From: Capsicum annuum
Lineage: Eukaryota; Streptophyta; Magnoliopsida; Solanales; Solanaceae
Length of the DNA: 64,000 bases
Assembly: GCF_002878395.1 (NCBI RefSeq)
Contig: NC_061121.1
Location: forward strand, 42,665,650-42,729,649
Direction of reading: 5' to 3'
The notes below the pieces were generated by a model, which was given only the letters and a program-made list of their open reading frames with translations, was not told where the DNA came from and did not search any database. A program made the position numbers and the translations under genes. Positions within the stretch are counted from its first letter, which is position 1, and every line of letters begins with the position of its first letter. Positions 1 through 11,800 of this stretch are shown one piece after another.

Positions 1-212
1 GTGCCCCTTTCGAAAGGTGGTAATGGTTCACCAAAAAGGTGTATCCTTTCTGAACATTCATGTTTGTCCATTTGAAAGAGTGTGTATTTTTCGAACAGCC
101 ACAACCATCCAAACAGTCATACCTTTTCCCGAAATAGTGTGTCTTTTACTCAAAGAGTTGTGTCCCTTCCAAGCAACTTTTCATTTTCCATTCACACCAA
201 TTGAACTAAACA
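1..212 (-). repeat. 3' LTR of copia-1 (partial)
   Basis: Matches 5,371-5,554 closely. The LTR edge at 212 is set by the shared end ATTGAACxxAACA, after which the two copies diverge. The purine-rich stretch TGAGGGATT (minus strand) directly upstream of TGTT is a plausible polypurine tract. The rest of the LTR lies outside the window. Confidence 0.8.
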
Positions 213-772
213 ATCCCTCAGATGAATGGGGAATGGCTACTCCTTGTAAAACTTTATGGACAAGTATGTGATCATCAAACAAAGACTGATTGCATCTGGA
301 TAAGCGAGTTTTCCTTTGAACTTTCCATAGTGAACATGCATCGAATACACTCGGTCAATTAGTAGATTTGATATCTTTAAACCATCGATCTTTAATGTAC
401 ACCTAGATAACACGTTATTCAACTAGCCTTTTACCATTTATGATTCTCACGATTTTATTCCTTTCAGCCATGAACACATCCCTATCTCATAAGAACTCAG
501 AGAATAGGCCCTTACTAATATTCTCCTTAAAGCGGTTTCCACTTCACTCTCAAATAGGTGATTTCTAAATGTTCAATCCTGTAGATTAAACGATTTGATC
601 AAATCTATCAAATTTAGATAATCATTAAAAGACTTTACTCCATAAGTCTTATCTTTGTTTATTAAACAATGTCTACATCATGAGAATGGGCTGGATATAT
701 TGACAAAGTTGAACCTGCCAGACATAACTTTATTTGATTTTATTGAACCTAACTCTTGGGATCTCCAGTATG
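213..772 (-). other. copia-1 3' untranslated segment
   Basis: This stretch lies between the end of the RNase H reading frame (stop near 773) and the 3' LTR. No ORF of note. It is clearly homologous to 25,118-25,929 in the second copia element (shared blocks such as GAATGGGGAATG and GCACTCGGTCAAT), which shows both belong to one family with an unusually long 3' leader. Confidence 0.7.
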
Positions 773-3745
773 CTAAGTAGATTTACCGCTATGCTGACTT
801 GTTTTAGGCCATAAACCCATTCCTTTGGATGTCCTCTCAACTCTTTTTCTAGACAGGCCTTGTATAAGTGGATCCGACACATTATCCTTCAACTTTACAT
901 AGTCAATAGTGAAAATTCTACTAAAGAGAAGTTCTTTAATGGAATTATGTCTGTCTTATATGACGAGATTTAATGATGTACATCATGCTCCTTTCCCTAC
1001 CTATTTCCGTTTGGTTATCGCAATGTATACATACTGGTGTCACCAGTTTGGGCCAATAAGGAATATCTTCCAAGAAATTCTAAAGCCATTTTGCTTCTTT
1101 ACCGGCTTTATCCAATGCGATAAACTTCGATTCCATTGTAGATAGAGCAATACATGTCTGTTTTGATAATTCCAAGAGACCGCACCTCCATTGATAGTAA
1201 ATACATATCCACTCATGGATTTTACTTCATTTGATCCGGTGATCCAATTTGCATCACTGTATCCTTCAAGTACCACAGGATATTTATTATGGTGTAAAGC
1301 ATAGTCTTGAATGTATTTAAGATACCCCCAAAACTCTTTTCATTGCCATCCAATGAGTTTTATTGGGATTACTCGTGTACGTACTCAACTTACTAATAGC
1401 ATATTCTATGTCTAGTCGTGTACAATTCATTATATATATTAAACATCCCAATACTCCTGCATACTCCAACTGTGAGTCACTTTCACATTCATTCTTTTGA
1501 AGTGCAAAGCTTACGTCCAATGGAGTCTTGGCGATACCAAATTCCAGATACTTGAATTTGTCAAGTACCTTTTCAATGTAATGAGGCTGTGACAATGTCA
1601 ACCCTTGTGGAGTTCTATGGATACTTATTCCCAAGATAACATTCACAACTCCAAGGTCTTTCATATCAAACTTGCTCTTGAGCATTCATTTTATAGCATT
1701 TATGTCAGAAATATCTCTACTGATGATCAACATATTATTCACATACAAACAAACAATGACTTGGTGATTTGAAGTATCTTTAATGTAAACACATTTATCA
1801 CATTCATTTATTTTGAACCCGTTTGCCAACATGGTTTGGTCAAACTTCGCATGCCACTGTTTAGGTGCTTGTTTTAGTCCATAAAGTGACTTAACAAGTT
1901 TACACACCTTATTTTCTTTTCCTGGAACCACAAAACTCTCAGATTGTTTCATGTAAATTTCTTCCTCCAATTCTCCATTTAGGAATGTTGTTTTCACATT
2001 TATTTGATAGATTTCAAGACCATATACTGCCTCCAAGGAAATTAACATATGAATTGACGTTATCCTTGTTAAAGGCGAGTATATATCAAAGTAATCAAGG
2101 ATTTTCTTTTGTTTAAAGCCTTTTACGACAAGTCTTATCTTGTATTAGTCAATAGTACTATCCACTTTTATTTTCCTTTTGAAGATCCATTTAGAACCTA
2201 AAGGTTTATCTTTTGAAGGAAGATCAACCAGTTTCCATGTATGGTTGCTTAAGATTGAATCAATCTTACTATTGACTGCCTCTTTCCAAAAGGATAAGTC
2301 TGACTACCACATCACTTTTTAAAACATTTGAGGCTCATTTTCTAAGAGAAATATTATAAAATTCGATCCAAATGAAGTTGATGTTCTTTGATGTATACTA
2401 CATCTTGGATTCTCATCATTATGTACATCCTTAATTGGTTCATCTCGAGGTCGTTTAGACCCCCCACTAAACTATTCATGTCTAGTTTTATACGGATAAA
2501 TATGTTCAGAATTTAGCATTATCTAATTCAATTATCATATTTTTATTACTATCTGGATATTTGGATTTATGAACCAAAAATCGACATGCTTTACTACTTT
2601 TAGCATATCCTATGAACACGCAGTCCATCGTCTTAGGTCCTATCCTTACTCTTTTAGGTATAGGAACTTGGACCTTCGCAAGACATCCCCATATTTTAAA
2701 ATATTTCAAGTTGTGTTTCCTTTATTTCCATTTTTCATCTGGAATTAATTGTATCTTACTATGGGGCACTCTATTGAGTATTCGGTTAGTTGTAAGGAAA
2801 GCTTCCACCCAAATGTTTTGTGATAAACCTGAACTTATTAGTAACGCATTTATTATTTTCTTCAAGGTTTGGTTTTTCCTTTCTACAATTCCATTAGATT
2901 GAGGTGAACACGGGGCCATAGTTTGATGGACAATTCCATTCTCTACACTTATTTGCGCAAAGAGAGATTCATATTCTCCACCCCTACCACTTCTTATCAT
3001 TTTGATCTTTTTCTCTAACTGATTTTCAACTTCTATTTTATATTGCCTAAACGCATCTATTGCTTCATCCTTACTATTTAGCAAATAGACATAGCAGTAT
3101 CTAGTGCAATGTCAATAAAAGTTATAAAATACTTTTTTCCACCACAAGATGGTGTTGACTTCATTTCACAAATGTCAGTGTGGATTAAGTCTAAGGGATT
3201 GAAATTCTTTTCAATGGACATATATGGATGCTTAGCATACTTTAATTCCACACACGTTTATATTTTGATTTATTGCGCTCAAAGTTTGGCAAAACTTCTA
3301 AGTTAATCAGTTTTCATAATGTCTTATAATTGACATGTCTTAATCGTTCATCCCACAAATCATAAGACTCAAGCAAGTAAGAAGAAACTGAACTTTTATT
3401 GATTTCAACATCTATTTTGAATAGGCCCTCTATGAGGTAGCCTTTTCCTACATACACCTCTCCTTTATTAAGTATAATTTTTTTCAGAAACAAATACACA
3501 TTTGAATCTATTTTTGTTAAGAAGTGATACTAATCACGTTCTTTCGTAACTCCGGTACATATAGGACATTGTTCAAAGTCAACACTTTGCCTGATATCAT
3601 TTTCAGGAAGACTTTTCCAGTTCCTTCAACTTTTTCAGTTGCGGAGTTGGCCATATATATCTTGTTTTCGCCTTGAGTCGGAGCAAAAGCAGCAAACAAC
3701 TCCTTATTTGCACAAACATAGTGGGTGGCACTAGAATCCATCCAC
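773..3745 (-). pseudogene. copia-1 pol remnant: protease, integrase, reverse transcriptase, RNase H
   Basis: Reads right to left. Protease about 3,741-3,517, starting DSSATHYVC, where the family has a DSGA-type active site. GAG-pre-integrase 3,499-3,314 with DERLRHVNYKTL, so the usual LWHxRxGH motif is altered. Integrase core 3,084-2,722 with SPQSNGIVERKN around the last catalytic Glu, then its C-terminal part (GCLAKVQVP, FIGYAKSSK) to 2,506. Reverse transcriptase 2,048-1,686 (FLNGELEEEIYMKQ, SLYGLKQAPKQW), where the catalytic YVDD is YVNN, so both metal-binding Asp are lost. The RT-RNase H connection is 1,685-1,317 (MKDLGVVNVILGI). RNase H is 1,276-773 (GYSDANW, then VTPVCIHCDNQ, ending DYVKLKDNVSDPL ... 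GLSRKRVERTSKGMGLRP). Stops and frameshifts separate the pieces. The order is diagnostic of Ty1/copia; lineage was not resolved. Confidence 0.9.
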
Positions 3746-4778
3746 CATTCTCAAGGATTTTCCACCAAGTTTCATTCAAACAACATGCACACAGATCGTC
3801 CCTTTCTTTCTTGGATTCAGCCATATTTGCTTGGTCCTTGTTTTTGCCTTTCTTTGGGGCATGAAAATCTGTTGACTTGTGGCCAATCTTGCCACAGTTA
3901 AAGCATTTTTTCATGAATTTCTTCTTAGGTTGATTGCTTTCATGTCTAGCTTTCTTTCGCTTTTTGAAGTTGTTGTGGTCGTCTTTTACAATATTTGCTC
4001 CACTTATTGCAGAATTTCCTTTCGACCTTCTTTTTAAAGCTTTGTTGTCTTCTTCAATGTACACTCTTGCTATAAGATCTTCGACTGTCATCTCCTTTCA
4101 CTTATGTTTCAAGTAGTTCTTGATGTCATTCCACATAGGTGGTAACTTCTCTATTATTACCGCAACTTGAAATGCCTCATTCATAAACATACCTACAATT
4201 AAGTTCATGTGAACATTAAGAACATTTTTAATATGTTCAACAAAGGTATTCATCAAACTCATACCTTCTGCGAGAAGATCGTGGATGATAACTTGTAGTT
4301 TTTGGACTTGAGATACAACAGACTTGCTGTCAATCATTTTAAACTCAAAGAATCTTGCAACGAAGAAATTTTTGGTTCCAGCATCCTCAGTATTGTATTT
4401 TCTTTCTAGCTCCCCCCATAACTCTTTTGTCGTCTTCATTCCATTATAAACATTGTATAGTTCATCTTGGAGGCTATTTAGAATGTAATTCCTGCATAGG
4501 AAATCGAAGTGTTTCCACACCTCCATAACGACAAATTTTTCCTGGTCCAAAGTTCCCTCAGGCACCTTTGGAGCTTCTTTAGATGTGAATCTTTGAAGAC
4601 ATAAAGTTGTAAGGAAGAATAACATCTTCTATTATCACCTTTTGAAATCAACACCCGTGAATTTTTTGAATTTTTCTGTTGGTGCCATTGCCTGCGAAGC
4701 ACTCGTACGACTCATTGTGGCAATATTAGTTGCTGCCACAGTCGTTCCAGTATCATTCACTTGACTGTCAGTAGTCAT
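3746..4778 (-). pseudogene. copia-1 gag remnant
   Basis: The likely start is the ATG at 4,776-4,778 (MTTDSQVNDTGTTVAA), with a second in-frame Met at 4,715. After FTGVDFKR come three consecutive stops (TGA TAA TAG, about 4,632-4,640), exactly where this gag family reads Trp-Gln-Gln. The reading continues as KMLFFLTTLCLQRFT to 4,098, then a TGA, then 4,091-3,746 with a zinc knuckle CFNCGKIGHKSTDFHA whose last Cys is replaced by Asp. A one-base shift near 3,745 puts gag and protease in different frames. Gag would form the capsid-like particle that packages element RNA. This copy is dead. Confidence 0.88.
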
Positions 4779-4942
4779 CTTGTTGTCACAACAAGACAGT
4801 AAATTTTAGAATATCAAAATACTACTTATAAATTTGCAGCAACTTTAAATACCTCTTGTTTCTAGTTTAACGATGAAGTTTTTATGACTTTCAATCGTCA
4901 ACCGAATGACCTCTAACTTGTGATGAATTTTTTTTCTTCAAA

Positions 4943-5554
4943 TTAGATTTTTGGGTACACAAAAATCTGTATTTTGGCAAAACAACCTCAACACAAGTTC
5001 AAGAATAAATCAAGAACACTTATGAAGTTTCCAACACCTTTAACACAAGATCAAAAATGACTTTTCAAAGAAGTGTGTTTTCAGTATTTTAAAGAAAATT
5101 AGATGAAGTAGAAAAAGCCAAGTCATCCGAATTTACGGAGTGTTCTTAAGGAAATAATTCCCCTCAAGTACCTGAGGTTGTAGAATTTTCCTCCCAGGAT
5201 AAAATGGCTTAACAATCCGACTGTAGTGGTACCTCAAACGATTGAATTTTCTTCGAACTCACTCAACAGTTAGATGATCACACGGAGTATTTTAAAAGAC
5301 AAGAAATATTTTCAAGTGCAGAAAAATTCATACTAAACTTGTGGGAAAATACAGGTTTATATAGCCATTAAGTGCCCCTTCCGAAAAGTGGCAATAGTTC
5401 ACCGGAAAGGTGTATCCTTTCTGAATAGTCATGTTTATCCATTCGAAAGAGTAACAACAGTCATACCTTTTCCTAAAATAGTGTGTATTTTACTCGAAGA
5501 GTTGTCCCTTCCAAGCAACTTTTCATTTTTCATTCACACCAATTGAACCGAACA
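4943..5554 (-). repeat. 5' LTR of copia-1
   Basis: Shares long blocks with the solo LTR at 22,512-23,509 and the LTRs of copia-2: AATCTGTATTTT near the left edge, CTCCCAGGATAAAATG, GGTTTATATAGCCAT (a TATA-box-like site, read on the plus strand; the element promoter itself is on the minus strand), and GTGCCCCTTCCGAAA. The left edge is approximate because the TG terminus is not clear. The right edge (AACA at 5,551-5,554) fits an LTR terminus. Confidence 0.75.
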
Positions 5555-6268
5555 AAGTTATCTTCAAATATTTTGTATGATCATGAAATTTGATCTTCAA
5601 ATATTTTTTAACCAGCTTTTGGGAGAAATTACAGTCCACTCACAAAATTTTAATATCTCTTCTTAGTAAAGTTTATGTCTGAAAATAACCTAAAGTTTTA
5701 AAAATCATAACTTCAAAAACTTAGATTATCAAATTTCAATTTTTTACAAAAATTTATGACTAAACGAGAGGTAAGTAGTATGTTTACATCAATTTATCCA
5801 TAACTTTCAAATTACGTTACATTCCAGTTAAATAAAGATCACGACTCTAGTGATCTTTTTTCTTTTGATAATTCATGTCTCAACTTTTTCTTTTCCTCTC
5901 CTATTGTAATTATGCTCGTGTGGACCCAAAACTTAGAATTAATATAGAAGGTGTGTGTACATATATTTCTTTCTTGGATGTGACATTTCTATGGTAATCA
6001 GTCACTAATGTTGAATTGTTATATTTACATGGATAAGTCAACTAAGGCTCATTTGGTATGATTGAATCACTCTTTTAGACTAGTCGATTGACATAACTAT
6101 CAAACAATGCAAACTAGTTAATTAGATATGCGAGGTTGAAAAAATATTAGTATCTACACCTTCACATTTCAGTTCGTCGAAGTTACCACCTATTGATTAA
6201 AATTTCTCTCCTATGGTTGTATAGGTCTCTAAACAAGAGACAAGTATATGAAAGCTATCACAAAAACT
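5555..6268. other. AT-rich intergenic spacer, nothing recognised
   Basis: No convincing ORF or repeat edge is visible between the copia-1 LTR and the 3' end of the WD40 pseudogene. It may hold the old 3' UTR of that gene. A short stretch near 6,229-6,268 continues the low-complexity minus-strand reading beyond the pseudogene stop. Confidence 0.5.
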
Positions 6269-8278
6269 CTATAGGCATGGAACCCAAATTTTCCAAACCT
6301 TAATATCAAAATCCAAGCTACCACTATACACCTCATAAGAATCTCCAAAACCAAAATTATCTTTACTACTCTTATTACTACGACTCTTACTACTACTGAT
6401 GTTACTATCAAAACTAGCAGTCAAACATTTGACTAGACCTTTTTACCCTTCCAAAAATACCAAACATGAATAACTTTTTCCAATTCTCTTTTTCCATATT
6501 CTCACTGTTTTTTCAGTTGATCCACTACACACCAAATCCGCCACCACAGCTAAACACAAAATGGCCCTTATATGCCCTCTTAAAGCTCCACTTACAACCA
6601 TTTTACCACTATCCTTTTCCCATACAATTATGGATCTATCACAAGTACCTAAATATAAAATTGATCCATCTGTGCTAAGTGCTAAAGCATTTACAGCTGA
6701 TTTGTATTTTTCTAGTGTTGCCACAAATGTGTGCATGTAGTTTTCCCCTTGTTCTGATCTCTTCCATATTTTGATCCTCATGTTTGCCGAACCTATGTAT
6801 ACATACCTACACCAAAATAAAATTAAAAAAAAGAAATAGTAATGACTCATTCGAACGTATTATGATTTATTTGTTGACTTGACCAAATAGGAAAAACAAC
6901 GATATCAACATAGCCAAGATCCTTTCACAAGGAGGGCAGGGTGAAGTTTAACCTAACCCGGTCCTACCTTGTTAGGTAGAGAGACTTCTTTGTTCCTAAA
7001 AGAACCTCATCTCAAAGAGAGCAAAAACATACTGCTAACATTTATGAAGTCATATGCAATAGCAAGATAGTAAGAGAACAGAGGCATATAAGACAACAAA
7101 CAGTAACAGAAAATTAAGAGTGAGAAGTAGGAACTAGTAAAATAATATACCGAAAATAATAATAGTACTACTAACCATAGAGTTCATATACATAATATTT
7201 ACTACTTGCTTTCTACCCAAATACTTGACTTCCACATTAGATTCAAAATGATCCATCAAATAATCGAATCAAAAATAGATTAAAACAACTGTTATCTAGT
7301 TCATTTTTTATCCAATCCATTTTGATTCATGCAAACTTTGAGTTAATAGAATCATGACCGATCATTGATTTAACCTATTTTGATTCCAAGGTCGAGGCGA
7401 CCCGTCCATTAGAAATAACACCTACTAGCTACTTTTCGATTCAGTCTTCTAAAAAATAGTAATTATCATGAAATTTCATGATAAAGTTCTCGAGTTCGCT
7501 AGTAGAATTTGAAAAACTCCATGATAGGAACTATTTTTCAATTACATAAGTGGATTCTATAAACATACTCATTTTTCAATAAAGCTATTATGTTAATGGC
7601 ATCGTCATGAGCATTCCAAACTTATTTTAGACATTTGAAATTCGAAGTTCTCCATACTTTGAAAGTTCTATCCCACGAAGCAGAGTAAAGCAAAAAATTA
7701 TCTGATGATAAAGCTAAAGCTGAAATTGTATCAACATGATGAACCCATGTACACTTCTTATGTCTATGAATTTTAATGTAGTTTTTCACACTGAATAATC
7801 TCATAAACCAATCATTGAATGTTGGTAAAGTGGCAATGCACTTGTAATAATTTTCATTGTCATTGTTGTCAATTTTTCATACGTGAATTTTGTGATCTTG
7901 GTGTGCACTGAAGAGTTTATCCCCGATAATAACTATTGATTTGATAGAGCTTTTATTATGTATTTGTGAAACTACCTTCGAATAATGATCTTCTCTATTC
8001 CATCGGAGAATTTCTCCGTTGAAAGTTCTAGAGTATATGTGTTTTCTGGAAAGTGCTATGCAAAAAATGGAGGATGACAGGTGGAGTGATGCACATAAGG
8101 TGTTGGATAAAATTTGTGTGTGATTTGAAGGCGGAGTTAAAGAAGGAGCTGATGGTAAACTTGGGTGCGAGTAAAGCAAAGAGGATTTCGATAATGATGA
8201 TGATGATGTAGATGAGTCAACATGTATTGGTTCAGATTGATCAGAATCTGTTGATTGAATTTTTCCCATTTTTTGCAC
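6269..8278 (-). pseudogene. JINGUBANG-like WD40-repeat protein, pseudogene (two exons)
   Basis: Exon 1 is 8,278-7,569 and exon 2 is 6,806-6,269, joined by a 762-bp intron (6,807-7,568) with donor GTATGTTTAT and acceptor TTTTGGTGTAG; the exons total 416 codons in one frame. The product has a Ser-rich N-terminus (DSSTSSSSLSKSSLLYSH) and about seven WD40 repeats, with typical pieces such as SGDKxF-like IGDKLFSAHQDHKIHV, HHVDTISALALSSD, YSASWDRTFKVW, LGTCDRSIIVWEKDSGKM, GHIRAILCLAVVADLVCSGS and YSGSLDFDIKVW. This pattern fits the plant JGB family (a pollen regulator in Arabidopsis). Three in-frame stops break it: TGA at 7,877-7,879 where WD40 needs Trp, TAA at 7,622-7,624, and TAA at 6,443-6,445. 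No frameshift is visible, so loss looks recent, unless the sequence has base errors. Family assignment is from memory of motifs; another JGB-like WD40 clade is possible. Confidence 0.85.
6895..7085 (-). repeat. SINE/RTE-tail-like fragment inside the WD40 intron
   Basis: Read on the minus strand, this part of the intron contains TCTCTCTACCTAACAAGGTA preceded by TTTTAGGAACAAAGAAG and followed by CTGCCCTCC. The same pattern (CTCTCTACC ... AGGTAGxGG ... TACxTCxxACCCTCCC) closes the RTE LINE at 55.8 kb and the fragment at 62.3 kb. I read it as a short retroelement insertion in the intron; exact ends and family were not determined. Confidence 0.45.
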
Positions 8279-8751
8279 AGAGAGAAAAAGGGAAGCTGTT
8301 AGATATAAATATAATTAGAGAGGTGAATGAATGGAACTTTGTTTTTGTTAGCTGTTAATAAAGAATCAAAGATATGGTGGGGAAGTGTATTTTAGTAGAA
8401 TAGTAGGTCTCATTAGCAAACAAATATTTAAAAGATGCTTTATTGATTGGTGACATTTTTTTCTTCTTAGTCATTTTTAAAAAATGATATTTTTATATTG
8501 AGTAATAATTTAATTTTTAAACTTTTTTTATTCTTAATTAGATATTCTTTTCGTTCAAAACAAAATAAATTTCTTCTAAAGTGTGACATACCCTTTTAAA
8601 AAGTTAGTTAATTAAGTTAATCAAGAAGTAATTTGTTAGTAATATCATTTTGTTCTTTTTGGAGTTCGAACTTTCTTTAAAATTTTAAATACGTAGTTGA
8701 AAAAGTAATTAAAGTGAAGAGTAATTTGAAAAAATTAATTAATGTTTCTTC
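8279..8751. other. 5' flank of the WD40 pseudogene and spacer
   Basis: This would hold the promoter and 5' UTR of the WD40 gene. AT-rich with no motif I would assign. A short segment at 8,540-8,640 resembles degenerate Stowaway-like sequence (TTCGTTCAAAACAAAATAAAT), too weak to call. Confidence 0.4.
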
Positions 8752-8763
8752 AAGCTTAGAAAA
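8752..8763. repeat. TSD of LINE-1, left copy
   Basis: AAGCTTAGAAAA, identical to 14,268-14,279. It sits directly against the T run that marks the LINE 3' tail. Confidence 0.9.
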
Positions 8764-8869
8764 TTTTTTTTTTGGTAAACTGGGTAATATATTAAAACGA
8801 TACGAATATAAGCATTCCCACGTTTTGTTAGCCTGGATCAAGCACAAAATAGATTCTAGACCCATTAGT

Positions 8870-11800
8870 TTAGGCAGCCATACACTGATTAACATATCTT
8901 TTATACATAGTTCCTACCATGTCTAACCAGACTATTTTTTGGACAAACACCGGAGGAACTACAAAAAGCTTCCTGCCTTCAAAAGATTCATCTGTTGCTC
9001 CTTCTTTGGATAGAGCATACGCCACTTGTTTTTGTTCCCTAAAACAGTGCTGAAATGTTGGAGCTCTCAACCTTCTTAATCTTGACCTGCAGTCATCAAT
9101 AATAGCATCATAGTGAAGGTTACCATTTATAAGCATATGGAGTACTTCCAGTGAATCAATATTTATTTCAACAGGTAAAATATTATTAGATTCAATAACT
9201 TCAAGCGCATCTCTTAAGGCTAACAATTCCATCATATTGTTAGTAGCATTGTGAAAACTATTAAAGAATCCAAGAATCCACTCCCCGTTGGAATTCCAAA
9301 CAATTCCTCCCGTACCTCCCCTACCGGTGTTTAGTCTACATGCCCCATTCGTGTTTAGTTTAAAGAAACCATTCACTGGTGGTGTCCATTGGCCATCAAT
9401 GGTAGTTCTTCTCAAACCCCCAGCACTTTTGTTAATGAGAAGAGCATATTCTGTTGCTTCAGAGTATGCTTCGAAAAAAGATGGTTTGGAGGAGCGTTTG
9501 TTAAAGACATTATTATTTCTTATTTTCCAAATACACCAAAGGCAATATGGGAGTAATTGCTCCCAAGGGATGGTACTGTCAAAGTTTTTACCCCTAACAA
9601 CCGAGAAAATTTTGTGCCAATTTAAAGGGTGAAAATCCAGGGAGGACAACCTGGGATTTTGGGACTTTCTAGCAATTTGTACCCAGAAATCAGTAACCAG
9701 GGGACACTCATAGAAGATGTAGTTTAGATTCTCAACTCTGAAATTGCAGCATTGACAGGTAGTACTGACAGGTATGCCTCTGGTATGAAGGAAGAGGTTT
9801 GAGGGAAGGCTGTCGTGGCTGAGAAGCCACAAGAAAAACGTAATTTTATTTAGAAGATTGAATTTCCAGATTTTGTTCTCGCTCCAATTAGAGTTATTTT
9901 CCAAGGGATTTCTTATGGAATTGATAAGATTGTAAGTTGTGTGGCTGGAAAAAAGCCCCAAAGTAGTGAGTCTCCAAATACTAAAGTCCCTAATAGCTCT
10001 TAAATTTAGATGGCAGGTCAACTCAATATTGTTCTTCAAACTAAGGGGAATGTCAATAGAAAGTCTTGAAAAATCCCAGGAACCATTGACCCATATATCA
10101 GCAACTATGATTTTGAGATCCCGAATGGTAAGGGAGCCATGGATAAGCTGTCTTAGAGAAGGGTAGTTTGGAACCCATTTATCAAACCAAAAGCTAATAT
10201 CATGTGAAGGACCCAATGAGAAGCTTTCCTACAGAAGGACCAACCTTTGCAAATATTCTTCCAGATTCTAGAGGAATTTGGCTTTGGTTGAAAGCGATTT
10301 TTACTATACTTTTCATGGATAATTTTAACCCAAAGTTTGTCACTGAAAGAATTGAAACGCCAGGCTAAACCGCAAAGCATAGTATTATTTTTAATACTAG
10401 CTTTGTTAGCACCTAACTCCTCAGAAGTCTTATGGTAAGTGACAGTCCTCCAATTAACTAGGTGCATTTTTTTCCTCTCAAAACTAGAACCCCAGATGAA
10501 GTTTATTTGGGTTCTATCTATAAGCTTCAAGATATTAGTAGGGATGGAAATATACTGCATGACATGGTTGGGGATATTACTCAAGAAATCTTTAGCGAGG
10601 GTAGTTCTTCCAGCCATATTGCGGAATTTCGTCTATCACCCCGCCATTTTTTAGGAGATATTATACAATATATACTGGAAGTCTCTATTGACAGGTTTTT
10701 TTTTTATGAAAAATAGGAAATCCAAGATATTTCCCAAAGGTGTCAGATGCTTGAAAGGCCAGCATATTGGCAAGAGATTGTCTGTCTTCAGGGGAGCAGG
10801 TCCTCGAGAACACTACTTTGGATTTTGTGGTATATACTCTTTGCCCAGAGTGATGGATAAAGCTATTAAGAGTATTGGTGATGGTAACACAGTTCTGAAT
10901 GTTAGCTCTAGCAAACAAGGTGATGTTATAAGCAAAGAACAAGTGAGATATTTTGGTGCCACCATTTGTGATGGATATGGGAGTCCAGTTTAGAACATCA
11001 ACCTCATGGTTGATCCTTCTAGATAGGAGTTCCATACACATAATGAAGATATAGGAAGACATAGGGTCCCCTTATCTTATACCACGGGAAGGTTAAAAGA
11101 AGGGGGTGCTGTAGCCATTTACCATAACAAATATGGAGGTTGGGGAGATGCAAGACATGATGAGCTTGAAAAGTTTGGAGGGGAAGTTGAAGAAGTGGAG
11201 CACTTGTCTGATAAAGGACCATTCTATTCTATCAAAGGCTTTCTCCAGGTCTATTTTGAGAATTATGTTGGCCTTTTTTCCCTTTATTTTGGATAAATGA
11301 GTGATAAATTCCTGGATCACAATGGCGTTATCACTGACTCTTCTCTTGGGGAGGAAGCTGGCTTGATTATGACTAATGATTCTCTCCAGAAGAGGCTTGA
11401 TTCGATGAGCAATAATTTTGGTGATGATTTTATATTGAGTATTGCATAGGCCAATTGGTCGAAAGTTCTTTAGTGTTACCACATTCCTGTACTTGGGGAT
11501 AAGGCAAAGGTATGTTTTATTCACCTTAGTCTCCATTGTACTGGGTACAAAGGTATCTTTGCAGAACTTAAGAACAGACTAAACAACAATGTCCCAATAC
11601 TTCTGGAACCAGAATGGGTGAATCCCATCGGGCCCAAGGGCCTTATTGGGTTTAAAAGAAAAAACAATTATTTTTATCTCTTCATCCAAGAGAATAGCCT
11701 CCAGAAGGAGGTGATCATATTGATTAATAGAACTATAAGAAGAGGGGTTGGCTTGAGGGTTTAAGGGGGAGGTAAAATGGTTAGAGGTATACAAGGAGTT

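Larger units (their letters stand above)
1..5554 (-). mobile_element. Ty1/copia LTR retrotransposon, degraded, cut by the left window edge (copia-1)
   Basis: Direct repeats at 1-212 and about 4,943-5,554 (both contain GTGCCCCTTxCGAAA and end near TTGAACxxAACA) flank a minus-strand gag-pol region in the copia order gag, protease, integrase, reverse transcriptase, RNase H. On the minus strand the LTR begins TGTT, the usual TG start. The 3' LTR is incomplete because the window starts inside it, so the left TSD cannot be seen; the five bases after the right LTR are AAGTT. Many stops and frameshifts make the element non-autonomous. It belongs to the same family as the solo LTR at 22.5 kb and the split copia element at 24.4-49.0 kb. 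I could not find a tRNA-iMet primer-binding site next to its 5' LTR. Confidence 0.9.
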
